Of a stretch of 54,352 nt of DNA, positions 37,777 through 46,692 are shown piece by piece. The translations under genes and the position numbers were made by a program. The stretch's first letter is position 1, and every line of letters starts with the position of its first letter. The stretch is from Anaeromyxobacter terrae (GTDB taxonomy: Bacteria; Myxococcota; Myxococcia; Myxococcales; Anaeromyxobacteraceae): contig NZ_JALCYY010000035.1 of NCBI RefSeq assembly GCF_022690685.1, forward strand, positions 1 to 54,352, in the 5' to 3' direction. Under the pieces are notes generated by a model. The model did no database searches. It was not told the DNA's origin and saw nothing but the letters and a program-made list of their open reading frames with translations.

Positions 37777-38361
37777 TCAGGTGGTCGCCGGGAGCCCGCC
37801 CGGCGGCACCCGGTGCGCGGGCGAGCGGCCCCAGGCCCGCAGGCGAATGCCCAGCGCGAGGAGGAGCGCCCCGAACATCAGGGCGTAGGCGCCGATCCAG
37901 AGCGCGAGCGCGACCGCCCCGGCCGCAGGCGCGGCGAAAAGCAGGACGCCGAAGGCGACGGACAGCGCCCCCGAGAGCGCGAGCAGCCACTCGCCGCGGA
38001 TGCGCTTGCGCAGGCGGACGGCCGCGACGATCTGCGCGACCCCGGTGACCACGGCCCAGCTCGCCACGATGAAGACCAGCGCGAGGGCGCCGATGCGGGG
38101 CCAGCCGAGCGTGACGGCGCCGGCGAGGATGCTCAGGATCCCCTCGAAGGCGAGCGATCCCCAGCGCGGCTCGCCGCGCGGGCGGCGCAGGGCGAGCGCG
38201 AGGAGGATCGCCCCGTTCACGATCGCGTACCCGCCGAACAGCAGCACGAGGGCGAAGAAGCTCGCCTGTGGAGCGACGAAGGTCAGGAGGCCGAACACGA
38301 TCGCGGCGACGCCGCGGAGCGCGAGGGCCCACCACCGGTCCGCCAGCAAGAGGTACGTCAT
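37777..38361 (-). CDS. HdeD/DUF308 family membrane protein
   Basis: Six-helix membrane protein of 194 residues. It is built from repeated helix pairs of the DUF308 type: WWALALRGVAAIVFGLLTF near the start, then FEGILSILAGAVTLGWPRIG and LALSGALSVAFGVLLFAAP. HdeD-like proteins are linked with acid or stress responses in enterics; their molecular activity is unknown. It is convergent with the KimA-like gene, only 13 bases apart. The end is a Pro/Gly-rich tail. Confidence 0.85.
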   Translation of the reverse strand: MTYLLLADRWWALALRGVAAIVFGLLTFVAPQASFFALVLLFGGYAIVNGAILLALALRRPRGEPRWGSLAFEGILSILAGAVTLGWPRIGALALVFIVASWAVVTGVAQIVAAVRLRKRIRGEWLLALSGALSVAFGVLLFAAPAAGAVALALWIGAYALMFGALLLALGIRLRAWGRSPAHRVPPGGLPATT

Positions 38362-38554
38362 TGGCCGCCCTCCTCTCGACGAGGCGGAGGCGCCCAGGGC
38401 ACGCGCCCTGCCGGCGTCGCGCCAGCCTCGCGTGAGTCTTCTTCCGATACCCGGAGCGTGGTGATGGCCGCGGGGTCGCGCAATGCGGCAAAAGCCCCGA
38501 CGCAGCGATGCGCGCGGCCAGCCGCGCGCATCTCGGAGCGGTCGGGGGGCGCGG

Positions 38555-38917
38555 CTACGAGCGCGGGAGGGTGACGCGCCGGATCGTCTCGACGAGCCGC
38601 TCGATCGCGAACGGCTTCTGGAGCACGTGCTGGACGTCGATCCCGAGCGGCGCCTGGCCCGTCATCACGACGACCGGGATCTCCGCGAGGCGCGGGTTCC
38701 GCTTCTGCAGGTCGCGGAACTGCCAGCCGCTCATGGTGGGCATGCCGAGATCGAGCACGATGGCGACGGGGCAGAGGCCGGTGTCGAGCTGCGCCAGCGC
38801 CTCGGCGCCGTCGCTCGCGAGATCGACCGAGTACCCCTCGTGCGAGAGCCGGTGCGCGAGGGCGTCCCGGAGATCCTGATCGTCGTCCACCACGAGCACG
38901 CGCTGCCGCATCCGCAT
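38555..38917 (-). CDS. Single-domain response regulator (CheY-like)
   Basis: Receiver-only protein of 120 residues. Acidic pocket Asp11-13, phosphoacceptor Asp56, switch Thr86 and Lys101 (QKPF) are all present, so it should be phosphorylatable. There is no output domain and no kinase next to it, making it an orphan; myxobacteria have many of these. The ATG at 38917 begins MRMRQRV, directly before the first receiver strand. The upstream 47 in-frame codons show no domain. Confidence 0.85.
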   Translation of the reverse strand: MRMRQRVLVVDDDQDLRDALAHRLSHEGYSVDLASDGAEALAQLDTGLCPVAIVLDLGMPTMSGWQFRDLQKRNPRLAEIPVVVMTGQAPLGIDVQHVLQKPFAIERLVETIRRVTLPRS

Positions 38918-39185
38918 GCGGCCCGTTTGCCACGGTCCCGCGCCGCAGGCAATTTCGGGCAGGCGAGCGATCGCGTGGCGCGCGCCGAGCGGAGCGAGAC
39001 CCCATCTCGCAACGCGCGAGGGCGCGCTCCGCGAAAGCGTCGCCCCGGCGCCTTCCACCGCGCCGAGCCCACCCCTTCGCCGCGTCGACTCCGCAATCGA
39101 TGCGACGGCGTCTCGGCGCGGACGGCCGCGTCCCTTGTGTAGGTGCGGCGATCCGCCGGGGTCGGCGCGACCGCGGGCGCTCGAC

Positions 39186-41330
39186 TCAACGCGCCGCGCG
39201 CTGCTGCGCCTGGATGGCGGTGAGGGCGATCGTGAAGACGATGTCCTCGACGAGGCAGCCGCGGCTGAGGTCGTTCACCGGCTTCGCGAGCCCCTGCAGC
39301 ATCGGGCCGATGCTCACCACGTTGGCGCTGCGCTGGACGGCCTTGTAGGTGACGTTGCCGGTGTTGAGGTCGGGGAACACGAACACGGTGGCCTGACCCG
39401 CCACCTCCGACTTCGGCGCCTTCTGGCGCCCCACGGCGGGGACGATGGCGGCGTCGTACTGGAGGGGCCCGTCGATCGGCAGGTCCGGTCGCTGGGCGCG
39501 CGCGAGCTCGGTCGCGCGCTTGACCTTCTCGACGTCGGCGCCCGCGCCGCTCGTCCCGGTGGAGTAGGAGAGCATGGCCACGCGCGGCTCGATCCCGAAG
39601 GCGCGCGCGGAGTCGGCGCTCTGGATGGCGATGTCGGCGAGCTGCTCGGCGGTGGGGTTCGGGTTCACCGCGCAGTCGCCGAAGACGAGCACCTGCTCGG
39701 GCAGGCACATGAAGAAGACGCTCGAGACGAGCTCGCAGCCGGGCACCGTCCGGACGATCTGCAGCGCCGGGCGGATGGTGTGCGCGGTCGTGTGGAGGGC
39801 GCCGGAGACGAGGCCGTCCGCCTCGTCGAGCGCCATCATCATCGTCCCGACCATGATGCTGTCGCCGAGCTCGCCGGCGGCGGCCTCCGGCGTCATCCCC
39901 TTGCTCCGGCGGCGATCGACGAGCGGCCCCACGTAGCGCGGCGCGGCCTTCACCGGGTCGACGATCTCGAGGGACGGGGGCAGCGTCACGCCCTGCTTCC
40001 GCGCGACGTCGCGGACCTCGTCGGGGTTGCCGAGGAGCACGCAGCGCGCGATCCCGCGCTCCTGCACGATCGATGCGGCCGCGATGGTGCGCGGCTCGGT
40101 CCCCTCGGGGAGCACGATGCGCTTGTTCGCCGCGCGCGCCGACTCGACGAGCCGGTGGCGGAAGGCGGGCGGTGAGAGCCGCCGCTTGCGCTGCGTGCGG
40201 ACGACCCCCGAGAGCCACTCTCCGTCGATCCGGTCGGCGACGGCGTTCATGACCCGCTCCACCCGCTCCTCGTCGTCCGGGGGGATCTGCAGGTTCATCG
40301 CGGCGACGGCGCTCGCGGCGGCGTAGCTGCCGTCCTTCACCGCGAGCACGGGGAGGCCGGTCGCGAGCGCCCGCTCGCACATGGCGAAGACGTGCTCCTC
40401 CGGCTCGACGCCGCCGGTGAGGAGGAGCCCCGCGAGCGGCATGCCGTTCAGCACGGCGAGGGAGGCGGCCACGACGATGTCGCTGCGGTCGCCGGGGGTG
40501 ATGATGAGCGTCCCGGGCCGGAACACCTTGATGGAGCCGGGGACGCTCATCGCGCACAGCGCCACGCTGCGGATGCGCCGGTGCGCGTGGTCGCCCGCGC
40601 GGAGCACCTTCGCGCCGAGGGCCTCGGCGAGGTCCTTCACGCGGGGCGCGGCGAGGTCGCCGCGGGACGGGACGATCGCGATCGGCCGGAGCTTCTCGGC
40701 GCGCAGCGCGTTCGCGTAGGCCTCGAGCTCGGCCGCCGGCACGTCCTCCCCCTCGACGGCGGCGTCGATCCAGTGCGTGCGACCCTCGCCCGCGCGGGAA
40801 GCGCCCTCGGCGGTGCTCCCCGTGACGCGGTTCAGGACGCAGTCGACGGCGCCCGCGTCCACGTCGGCGCCGAGGCCGCGCGCGGCGATGGCCACCGCGT
40901 TGGCGAGCTCGGCCGGCGTCTCGCCGCGCGGCGATCCCACGACGACGAGCTCCGCGTCGAGCGCCTTCAGCATGAGTCCGTTGACGCGCGTCGAGTAGAC
41001 CATGCCCGGCTCGGGCGCCATGCCCTCGACGACCAGCACGTCCGAGCCCTCGGCGGCGCGGGCGCAGAGCGCCACGACGCGCTCCATGAGCGTCTGGTCG
41101 TCGCCGGTCGCGAGCAGCTCCTCCGCGTCGGCGCGGGCGATCGGCTCGGGCGGGTCGAGCTGCGCGCCGAGCCGGACGAGCCCCGCCGCGCGGTTCTCGC
41201 CGCGGGCGGCGATCGGCTTGGCGAAGGCGACACGGACGCCGAGCCGGTCGAGCGCGCGGACGAGGCCAATGCAGACGGTGGTGACGCCGACCTGGCGGCC
41301 GGCGGGGGCGACGAGGAGGGTGCGGGGCAT
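39186..41330 (-). CDS. pta: Phosphate acetyltransferase
   Basis: Enzyme of 714 residues, the long three-domain Pta type. Residues about 1-220 form a P-loop-like domain related to dethiobiotin synthetase (VAPAGRQVGVTTV near the start). A DRTGG domain lies in the middle. The catalytic PTA domain occupies about 390-714 and includes IVLPEGTEPRT, VSGALHTTAHTIRPALQ and YSTGTSGAGADVEKV. It interconverts acetyl-CoA and acetyl phosphate. It follows ackA by 23 bases, forming an ackA-pta operon for substrate-level ATP formation or acetate uptake. AGGA precedes the ATG. Confidence 0.95.
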   Translation of the reverse strand: MPRTLLVAPAGRQVGVTTVCIGLVRALDRLGVRVAFAKPIAARGENRAAGLVRLGAQLDPPEPIARADAEELLATGDDQTLMERVVALCARAAEGSDVLVVEGMAPEPGMVYSTRVNGLMLKALDAELVVVGSPRGETPAELANAVAIAARGLGADVDAGAVDCVLNRVTGSTAEGASRAGEGRTHWIDAAVEGEDVPAAELEAYANALRAEKLRPIAIVPSRGDLAAPRVKDLAEALGAKVLRAGDHAHRRIRSVALCAMSVPGSIKVFRPGTLIITPGDRSDIVVAASLAVLNGMPLAGLLLTGGVEPEEHVFAMCERALATGLPVLAVKDGSYAAASAVAAMNLQIPPDDEERVERVMNAVADRIDGEWLSGVVRTQRKRRLSPPAFRHRLVESARAANKRIVLPEGTEPRTIAAASIVQERGIARCVLLGNPDEVRDVARKQGVTLPPSLEIVDPVKAAPRYVGPLVDRRRSKGMTPEAAAGELGDSIMVGTMMMALDEADGLVSGALHTTAHTIRPALQIVRTVPGCELVSSVFFMCLPEQVLVFGDCAVNPNPTAEQLADIAIQSADSARAFGIEPRVAMLSYSTGTSGAGADVEKVKRATELARAQRPDLPIDGPLQYDAAIVPAVGRQKAPKSEVAGQATVFVFPDLNTGNVTYKAVQRSANVVSIGPMLQGLAKPVNDLSRGCLVEDIVFTIALTAIQAQQRAAR

Positions 41331-41353
41331 AGGGTCCTGAGGAGGGGAGCGGG

Positions 41354-42550
41354 TCAGGCGGCGCAGCGGCTGGCGCCGACGATCTGGGCGGTGTCCATGG
41401 CGATCATGAGCTCCTCGTTCGTGGGCACCACGATGACCCGCGGACCGCCGGGCCGCGTGATGACGCCCCGGTTGCCCTTGCCGTGGACGGCGTTCAGCTC
41501 GGGGTCGAGGACGACCCCGAGGAAGCCGAGGAGCTCGACGACCTTCGCGCGCACGAGGGTGGCGTTCTCGCCGATGCCGCCCGTGAAGACGAGGGCGTCG
41601 AGCCGCCCGAGCGAGACCACCATCCCCGCGGCCGCCTTCGCGACCGAGTAGCAGAACTTCTCGATGGCGAGCGCGGCGCGCTCGTGCCCGCTCGACGCCG
41701 CGTCCTGCAGCGTCCGCATGTCGTTCGAGAGGCCGGAGATGCCGAGGAGGCCGGAGCGCTTGTTGAGCTGGTCCATCACGTGATCGGCGCCGCGGTGCAG
41801 GGCCTTCTTCATGTGCGCGATGATCGACGGGTCGATCGACCCGGAGCGCGTGCCCATCACCACGCCGTCGAGCGGCGTGAGCCCCATGGTCGTGTCGACG
41901 CTCTTCCCGTCGCGGACCGCCGCGAGCGAGCAGCCGTTGCCGAGGTGGGCGGTGACGAGGCAGTGGTCGTCCGGCGGCAGGTCGAGGAGCCGCGCCGTCT
42001 GCTCCGAGACGTAGCGGTGGCTCGTGCCGTGGAAGCCGTAGCGCCGCACCTCGTGCCGCTCGAACCACTCGTACGGCACCGCGTACAGGTAGGCGCGCGG
42101 CGGCATCGTCTGGTGGAAGGCGGTGTCGAACACCGCCACCTGCGGCAGCTCGGGGAAGAGCTCCTGGGAGATCTCGATGCCGCGCAGGTTGGGCGGGTTG
42201 TGCAGCGGGCCGAGCGGGATGCACTCGCGGATCTTCGCCACCACCTCCTCGGTGATCGGCATCGAGCCGGAGAAGCGGGCGCCGCCGTGCACGACGCGGT
42301 GGCCGACGCCGGCGAGCCCCTCGGCGAGCCCGACTCCGCGGAGCAGCTCGACCACCGCGCGCAGCGCCGTGTCGTGGTCGGCGTGGTGCAGGTCGCGGGT
42401 GTGCTTGTGGCCCTCGAGCTTCCAGTCGAGCGAGGCGTGCGCCGAGTCGAGGCGCTGGGCGATCCCGGAGATCCGCTCCAGGCCGGAGGTCGAGTCGATG
42501 ACGGCGAACTTCGCCGACGAGCTGCCGCAGTTCAGGACGAGGATGTTCAA
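41354..42550 (-). CDS. ackA: Acetate kinase
   Basis: Acetate kinase of 398 residues, the normal length. N-terminal ILVLNCGSSSAKF and the VVHGG, FDTAFHQTMP, YGFHGTSHRYV, AHLGNGCSLAA and FTGGIGENA motifs are all intact. It makes ATP from acetyl phosphate. The start is a TTG, with GGAGG six bases upstream; the family N-terminus begins right there, so the rare start codon is well supported. An FNR-like box lies 285 bases upstream, hinting at induction when oxygen is low. pta follows in the same operon. Confidence 0.96.
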   Translation of the reverse strand: MNILVLNCGSSSAKFAVIDSTSGLERISGIAQRLDSAHASLDWKLEGHKHTRDLHHADHDTALRAVVELLRGVGLAEGLAGVGHRVVHGGARFSGSMPITEEVVAKIRECIPLGPLHNPPNLRGIEISQELFPELPQVAVFDTAFHQTMPPRAYLYAVPYEWFERHEVRRYGFHGTSHRYVSEQTARLLDLPPDDHCLVTAHLGNGCSLAAVRDGKSVDTTMGLTPLDGVVMGTRSGSIDPSIIAHMKKALHRGADHVMDQLNKRSGLLGISGLSNDMRTLQDAASSGHERAALAIEKFCYSVAKAAAGMVVSLGRLDALVFTGGIGENATLVRAKVVELLGFLGVVLDPELNAVHGKGNRGVITRPGGPRVIVVPTNEELMIAMDTAQIVGASRCAA

Positions 42551-42900
42551 GGGCAGCCTCCGCGGTACGGGATCCACGAGCCGACACCGGCTCGGCCGCG
42601 CCCCGCACGAGGGACGCGACGAGGATGGACGACATTGATCCGGGACCCGTAAGCCTCGCGGACGACTCGATGGCTTCGGACTCACACGATTCGCACATCG
42701 CGATCGACGCGCGCAAGAGGTCGTTCCCGGATTTTCCGCATCCCTCGCGCGGACGACGCATTGCGTCGCCCCGCAATCGGGCGACCCGAGGGATTGGGGA
42801 CGCGGAGGGGGCGCCGCCTCGCCTGCGCGACCGATTGATCGCAATCAATCGCGGAGCGCCCGCGCGGTCGCGCCTCGCTCCTCCGGAGGAGCGCCTCGCC
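42551..42900. other. Intergenic region upstream of ackA
   Basis: About 350 bases between ackA and the end of the upstream same-strand DUF4870 gene. It holds the FNR-like box at 42835-42848 and a lone TTGAT half-site near 42635. No gene or RNA gene is apparent. Open frames crossing it lack ribosome sites. Confidence 0.5.
42835..42848. promoter_or_regulatory. FNR/CRP-type operator (TTGAT-N4-ATCAA)
   Basis: TTGATCGCAATCAA matches the FNR consensus at all ten fixed positions, and the symmetry extends one pair further outward (CGATTGAT / ATCAATCG). The site lies about 285 bases before the ackA start codon and past the end of the DUF4870 gene, so ackA-pta is the likely target. No clear -10 box was seen at the expected distance. 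Confidence 0.6.
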
Positions 42901-43308
42901 CTACCAGAGCCAGGTGCCGGCGACGGGGTACGGTTCGCGCCGATCGAGGTACCGGAGCCCCTTCACGCAGCGCACGATGAGCCAGACGGCGACGAACGCG
43001 AGCAGCACGAGCCCGACGCCGGCGAGGGAGAGGAGCACGCCCAGGAACGCGTAGAGGAGGCCGATCCAGAACGTCCGGATCTGCAGCCGGAAGTGCGTCC
43101 GCAGGCCCTCGGGCGCGTCGCCCTGGTACACGTACGCGATCACCACGCCGATGAGCGAGGTCACGCCCACGACGAGCGAGGCGAGGTACAGGACGTACAC
43201 GAGCTTCGCCATGGACTCCGCCTTCGCGATCTGCTGGGCCGACGCGGCGGGTGCGGCGGTGCTGGGCGTGGGCTCCATCGACGCCTCCGGGCTGGACGAG
43301 GTGGACAT
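42901..43308 (-). CDS. DUF4870-like membrane protein
   Basis: Membrane protein of 135 residues. An Ala/Pro-rich cytoplasmic N-terminus of about 30 residues precedes three hydrophobic segments. The pattern matches DUF4870, including the YVYQGDAPEGLRTHFRLQIRTFWIGLL stretch, in which the H-F-R-x-Q signature lies between helices one and two. Function is unknown. An alternative start ten residues downstream (MEPTPS) is possible. It is divergent from the secreted protein gene at 43445. Confidence 0.8.
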   Translation of the reverse strand: MSTSSSPEASMEPTPSTAAPAASAQQIAKAESMAKLVYVLYLASLVVGVTSLIGVVIAYVYQGDAPEGLRTHFRLQIRTFWIGLLYAFLGVLLSLAGVGLVLLAFVAVWLIVRCVKGLRYLDRREPYPVAGTWLW

Positions 43309-43444
43309 GCCCGGATGTTAGCGGTTCCGCGCCGCCTGTCGCCCGCCCATTCGTTCGAAAGGGTGAGGCGCGCCCGTGGAGGCAGTAGAGTCGCCCGCGA
43401 CCGCCGTCGACCCCGCCCCAGCCCTCCTCGCACCGGGACTCTTC

Positions 43445-43957
43445 ATGAAGCTCGCCGTCTCCCTGCTGTGCCTGCTCGCGCTCCCCTCGCTCCCGCTCGC
43501 GGCGCCACCGGCAGGGGATCCCTTCGCGGGCGTGCGGTTCCTGCTCGGCGACTGGGTCGCGAGCAGGGGCAGCGGCAAGCCCGGTGAGCAGACGGCGGGG
43601 AGCTTCTCGTTCTCGCTCGGCCTCGACGGTCACGTCGCCGTCCGGCACGCGCGCGCCAAGTTCGCGCCGCGACCGGGAGCGAAGCAGGGCGCCAAGCACG
43701 AGGACCTGATGGTCCTCTCCCCCGCACCGTCCGGGCTCCGCGCCACCTACTGGGACGACGAGGGTCACGTCATCGAGTACGGCGTGCGGGCGGAGCCGGG
43801 CAGGGCGATCTTCGAGTCGTCCGAGGCGGCGCCCGGCCCGCGGTTCAAGCTCGTCTACGAGCAGAGGGGCGGGGACGTCGTGGAGGTCACCTTCTTCATC
43901 GCCCCGCCCGGCGGGGACTACCAGAAGTACCTCGGCGGCCTGGCGCACCGTAAGTGA
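43445..43957 (+). CDS. Secreted protein of unknown function, lipocalin-like
   Basis: Protein of 170 residues with a signal peptide (MKLAVSLLCLLALPSLPLAAP). The mature part begins DPFAGVRFLLGDWVASRG, a pattern seen in small beta-barrel, DUF1579- or heme-nitrobindin-like proteins where a leading FLLGxW tryptophan packs the barrel. Repeated strands follow (FSLGLDGHVAVRHARA, YWDDEGHVIEYGV). I recognise no exact family. ATG at 43445 is preferred because it begins the signal peptide. It is convergent with the DAHP synthase gene; the hairpin array lies between them. Confidence 0.65.
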   Translation: MKLAVSLLCLLALPSLPLAAPPAGDPFAGVRFLLGDWVASRGSGKPGEQTAGSFSFSLGLDGHVAVRHARAKFAPRPGAKQGAKHEDLMVLSPAPSGLRATYWDDEGHVIEYGVRAEPGRAIFESSEAAPGPRFKLVYEQRGGDVVEVTFFIAPPGGDYQKYLGGLAHRK

Positions 43958-43971
43958 TGCGCTGATCTCAC

Positions 43972-44206
43972 GGGGGCTGCGCCCCCGCCCCGCCGACGGC
44001 TGGCCCGCCGTCGTCGGGGCCCCACCCCTGTTCGGCGGGGCCCGTGAACGGTCGCGCCCGCTGCGCGGGTTCGCGACCGTTCCCCGCCGGGAGGGACTGC
44101 GTCCCTCCCCGTCGCTTCGCGACGGGGCCCCTCCCTGCGGGCTGCGCCCCGGCGTCGTGCCGGGGGACGCCGACGGCCCGGACCGGCGGGCTCGCGAATC
44201 GCGAGC
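43972..44206. repeat. Array of perfect hairpins (REP-like palindrome cluster)
   Basis: At least seven inverted repeats follow one another: GGGGGC-TGC-GCCCCC (43972-43986); an 11-bp arm pair GAACGGTCGCG/CGCGACCGTTC enclosing a CCCGC-TGC-GCGGG hairpin (44046-44082); GGGAGGGAC-TGC-GTCCCTCCC (44089-44109); CCCCGTCGC-TTC-GCGACGGGG (44107-44127); GGGC-TGC-GCCC (44139-44149); GGCGTC/GACGCC (44151-44171); GCTCGCG-AAT-CGCGAGC (44190-44206). Most have three-base loops. The array fills the gap between two convergent genes. A bidirectional terminator, a REP/BIME-type element or a degraded mobile element are all possible. Confidence 0.8.
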
Positions 44207-44211
44207 GGCCG

Positions 44212-45633
44212 CTACGTCGCGGTGGCGCGCTTCGCGGCAGCCGGCGCTCCCGCCTGACGGCGCTCGTCCACCACGTCGCGCAGGAGCGCGCGGGCCTCGC
44301 GCAGCGCCTCGACCGTCCCGTCCCAGCCGAGGCAGGGGTCCGTCACCGAGCACCCGTACCTGAGCTGCGCGAGATCCGCCGACATCGGCTGGCTGCCGGT
44401 CTCGAGGAAGCTCTCCATCATGACGCCCACGATGGAGCGGTTCCCCTGGCGGATCTGGCTCGCGACGTCGCGCATCACGAGCGGCTGGAGCTCCGGCTTC
44501 TTCCAGGAGTTCGCGTGCGAGCAGTCGATGACGAGCGTCTGCGGGAGACCGGCCTTCGCGAGCGCCTGCTCGGCGATCGCGACCGAGACGCTGTCGAAGT
44601 TCGGCCGGCCGCCGCCGCCGCGCAGGACGAGGTGGCCGTACCGGTTGCCACGGGTGCGGATGACCGACGAGCGCCCCTGGTCGTTGATGCCCAGGAAAGC
44701 GTGGGGCCGCGCCGCCGAGAGGATCGCGTTCACCGCGCCCTCGACCTCGCCGTCGGTGCCGTTCTTGAAGCCGATGGGCGTCGAGAGCCCGGACGCGAGG
44801 TTCCGGTGCGTCTGCGACTCGCTCGTCCGCGCGCCGATCGCCGTCCAGGTGATGAGGTCGCCGCGGTAGTGGGGCGCGATCGGATCGAGCGCCTCGGTCC
44901 CGGTGGGCAGCCCGAGCTCCGCCACCTCGAGCAGGAAGCGCCGCGCCAGCTCCATGCCCTCCTTCACCTGGAAGGAGTCGTTCATCCGCGGATCGTTCGT
45001 GAGCCCCTCCCAGCCGACGGAGGTGCGCGGCTTCTCGAAGTACACGCGCATGACGAGGTAGAGCGTGTCGGAGACCTCGTCCGCGAGCTCGCGCAGGCGC
45101 CGCGCGTAGTCGAGCCCGGCGGCGGTGTCGTGGATCGAGCAAGGGCCCACCACCACGGCGAGCCGCGGATCGCGCCGGTCGAGGATCGCCTCCACCGTCC
45201 GGCGCCCCTCGGCGACGGTCCGGGCGGCCTGCTCCGACACCGGGATCCGCAGCTTCACCTCCTCGGGCGGCAGCATCGCGTCGAACGCGGCGACGTGCAG
45301 GTTCTCGAGGACCGGAGGGCCGCGGTGCCCCGCCGAGGCGAGCTCCACGCGGACGAAGCCCGCGATCATGTCGCGATAGAGCGTCTCGACGAGCTCGGGC
45401 TCGATGCCCTCCTCGAGGGCGAGCGAGCGCACGTTCCGTACGACCTGCTCCTCGCGCGCGGGGTCCTTCACGCCGTCGGCGGCGCTCTTGAAGCGCGCCG
45501 CCTGGAGCGCGTAGCCGCGGCGCTCGGCGAGGAGCGCGACGATGCGTCGGTCGACATCGTCGATGGACGCGCGCACGTCGCGCAGGGTCATGCAGTCCGG
45601 CAGCGAGCTTCCAGGTTTCTGATCGTCGTTCAC
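44212..45633 (-). CDS. Chorismate mutase-DAHP synthase fusion
   Basis: Bifunctional-looking protein of 473 residues. Residues about 15-95 are an AroQ-type chorismate mutase (LRDVRASIDDVDRRIVALLAERR, with YALQAARFK and a C-terminal helix). Residues about 110-460 are a class I DAHP synthase of the AroFGH type: GPCSIHD near 160, YFEKPRTSVGWEG, GFKNGTDG, VIDCSHANSWK and a C-terminal GVMMESFLETGSQ. It condenses phosphoenolpyruvate with erythrose 4-phosphate; the mutase domain may act as a prephenate or chorismate sensor. The start is a GTG with GAGGG upstream. Better known mutase-DAHP synthase fusions use the other class I subtype. Confidence 0.9.
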   Translation of the reverse strand: MNDDQKPGSSLPDCMTLRDVRASIDDVDRRIVALLAERRGYALQAARFKSAADGVKDPAREEQVVRNVRSLALEEGIEPELVETLYRDMIAGFVRVELASAGHRGPPVLENLHVAAFDAMLPPEEVKLRIPVSEQAARTVAEGRRTVEAILDRRDPRLAVVVGPCSIHDTAAGLDYARRLRELADEVSDTLYLVMRVYFEKPRTSVGWEGLTNDPRMNDSFQVKEGMELARRFLLEVAELGLPTGTEALDPIAPHYRGDLITWTAIGARTSESQTHRNLASGLSTPIGFKNGTDGEVEGAVNAILSAARPHAFLGINDQGRSSVIRTRGNRYGHLVLRGGGGRPNFDSVSVAIAEQALAKAGLPQTLVIDCSHANSWKKPELQPLVMRDVASQIRQGNRSIVGVMMESFLETGSQPMSADLAQLRYGCSVTDPCLGWDGTVEALREARALLRDVVDERRQAGAPAAAKRATAT

Positions 45634-45954
45634 GGTGAACCCTCGGGCGGAGGAGGTGGCCGTCAGGGAGGCGGACGGCGTGAGGCGTGAGCTGGGAAGC
45701 GAAGCGTCCCCCCCGTCCAGGCCCGAGCGATCTCGATGGTGCTGGAGGGTCCTTCGCTACGCGTAGGAGCCCACCCAGCGCCCAGGCCGGGGCGGGGGGC
45801 TGCTAAATCGATACGCGCTCACGAACCGAAGGATCACGAAGCCACCATATCCGGCCGCGTCGCGTTGCACAACCACCGGGCGGTGGGGGCGCCCCCCCAG
45901 CGCTCGATCGCGCACCGATCCCAGGCCGGCGAGGGCGCGCCCGGGCGGCGGCGG
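45634..45954. other. Intergenic region upstream of the DAHP synthase gene
   Basis: About 321 bases. It presumably carries the promoter for the DAHP synthase gene, and the BON-domain gene ends at its right side. A short CCACC/GGTGG stem is present near 45880-45893. I saw no leader peptide, attenuator or clear promoter box. Confidence 0.35.
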
Positions 45955-46692
45955 TCAGGGCGGCCGCACCGCGATCCCGTTCGCCACTCCCTCCACGCCG
46001 AAGACGAACCACGCGTCCAGCTCCGCCATCTCGCGCTGCTCGGCCGACGCGACGGATCCACCCAACGTCACGATCGCCCGCCGCGTGGTCACCGCCACCT
46101 GGGAGCCGTCGACCAGCGGGTCCTTGTCGAGCGCGAGGTGGACCGCGTCCGTGATCTCGTCGTCCCCGTCGCGCTCGGGGGGAGCGACCTCGAGCCCGTT
46201 CACCACGTCGCGCGTCCCCGGGATCCACCAGGCGAGGACGCCGGCGAGCCGCTTGTGACCGAGGCTCGGCACCTCGCCCGCGAGCGTCACGATGCCGCCC
46301 TCGACGCTCCCGTCGATCGCGGGGCGCGGGCCCGCGGCCCCTCCGCTCATCGGCGGAGCGCCGGACGAGATGCGGACCGCGCAGCCGTTGAACACGGGCT
46401 CGGAGCCGAGGGCGTCGCGCAGGTGGTCGCGGATCTCCGCGTCGCTCATGTGGCGCGCCGGCGCCACCCGCAGGCGGTCGACGATGTGGTGGATCCCGGG
46501 GAGGGAGGCCGCGCGCGAGAGCGCGAGCTTCTTCGCGCCGGCGTCCGCGACCTCGCCCTCCATCACGAGGACCCCGCGCTCGAGCGCGAGCGCGATGGGG
46601 TGCCGGAGCAGATCGACGCCTGGCACGGACGCGAGGGCTACCCGGACGGCGCCGAGCCCGTCCCCCGCTTCCCCGCTCTCGTGGCTTCTCAC
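45955..46692 (-). CDS. BON-domain protein (three repeats)
   Basis: Protein of 245 residues made of three BON-type alpha/beta repeats at about 15-75, 85-168 and 180-243. Each shows the hydrophobic GxVxLxGxV strand pair followed by a helix and a VxxGxxxVxN/D strand (for example GIVTLAGEVPS and AIVTLGGSVAS). BON domains bind membranes or potassium/osmotic-stress partners in proteins such as OsmY and Kbp. There is no signal peptide, so this copy appears cytoplasmic, like Kbp. The ATG has a normal context; function is otherwise unknown. Confidence 0.8.
   Translation of the reverse strand: MRSHESGEAGDGLGAVRVALASVPGVDLLRHPIALALERGVLVMEGEVADAGAKKLALSRAASLPGIHHIVDRLRVAPARHMSDAEIRDHLRDALGSEPVFNGCAVRISSGAPPMSGGAAGPRPAIDGSVEGGIVTLAGEVPSLGHKRLAGVLAWWIPGTRDVVNGLEVAPPERDGDDEITDAVHLALDKDPLVDGSQVAVTTRRAIVTLGGSVASAEQREMAELDAWFVFGVEGVANGIAVRPP

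Noticed and set aside
42625-43587. A 320-codon plus-strand frame over the DUF4870 gene
   Set aside because: It is antisense to a membrane protein with clear helices and has no recognisable domain or ribosome site.
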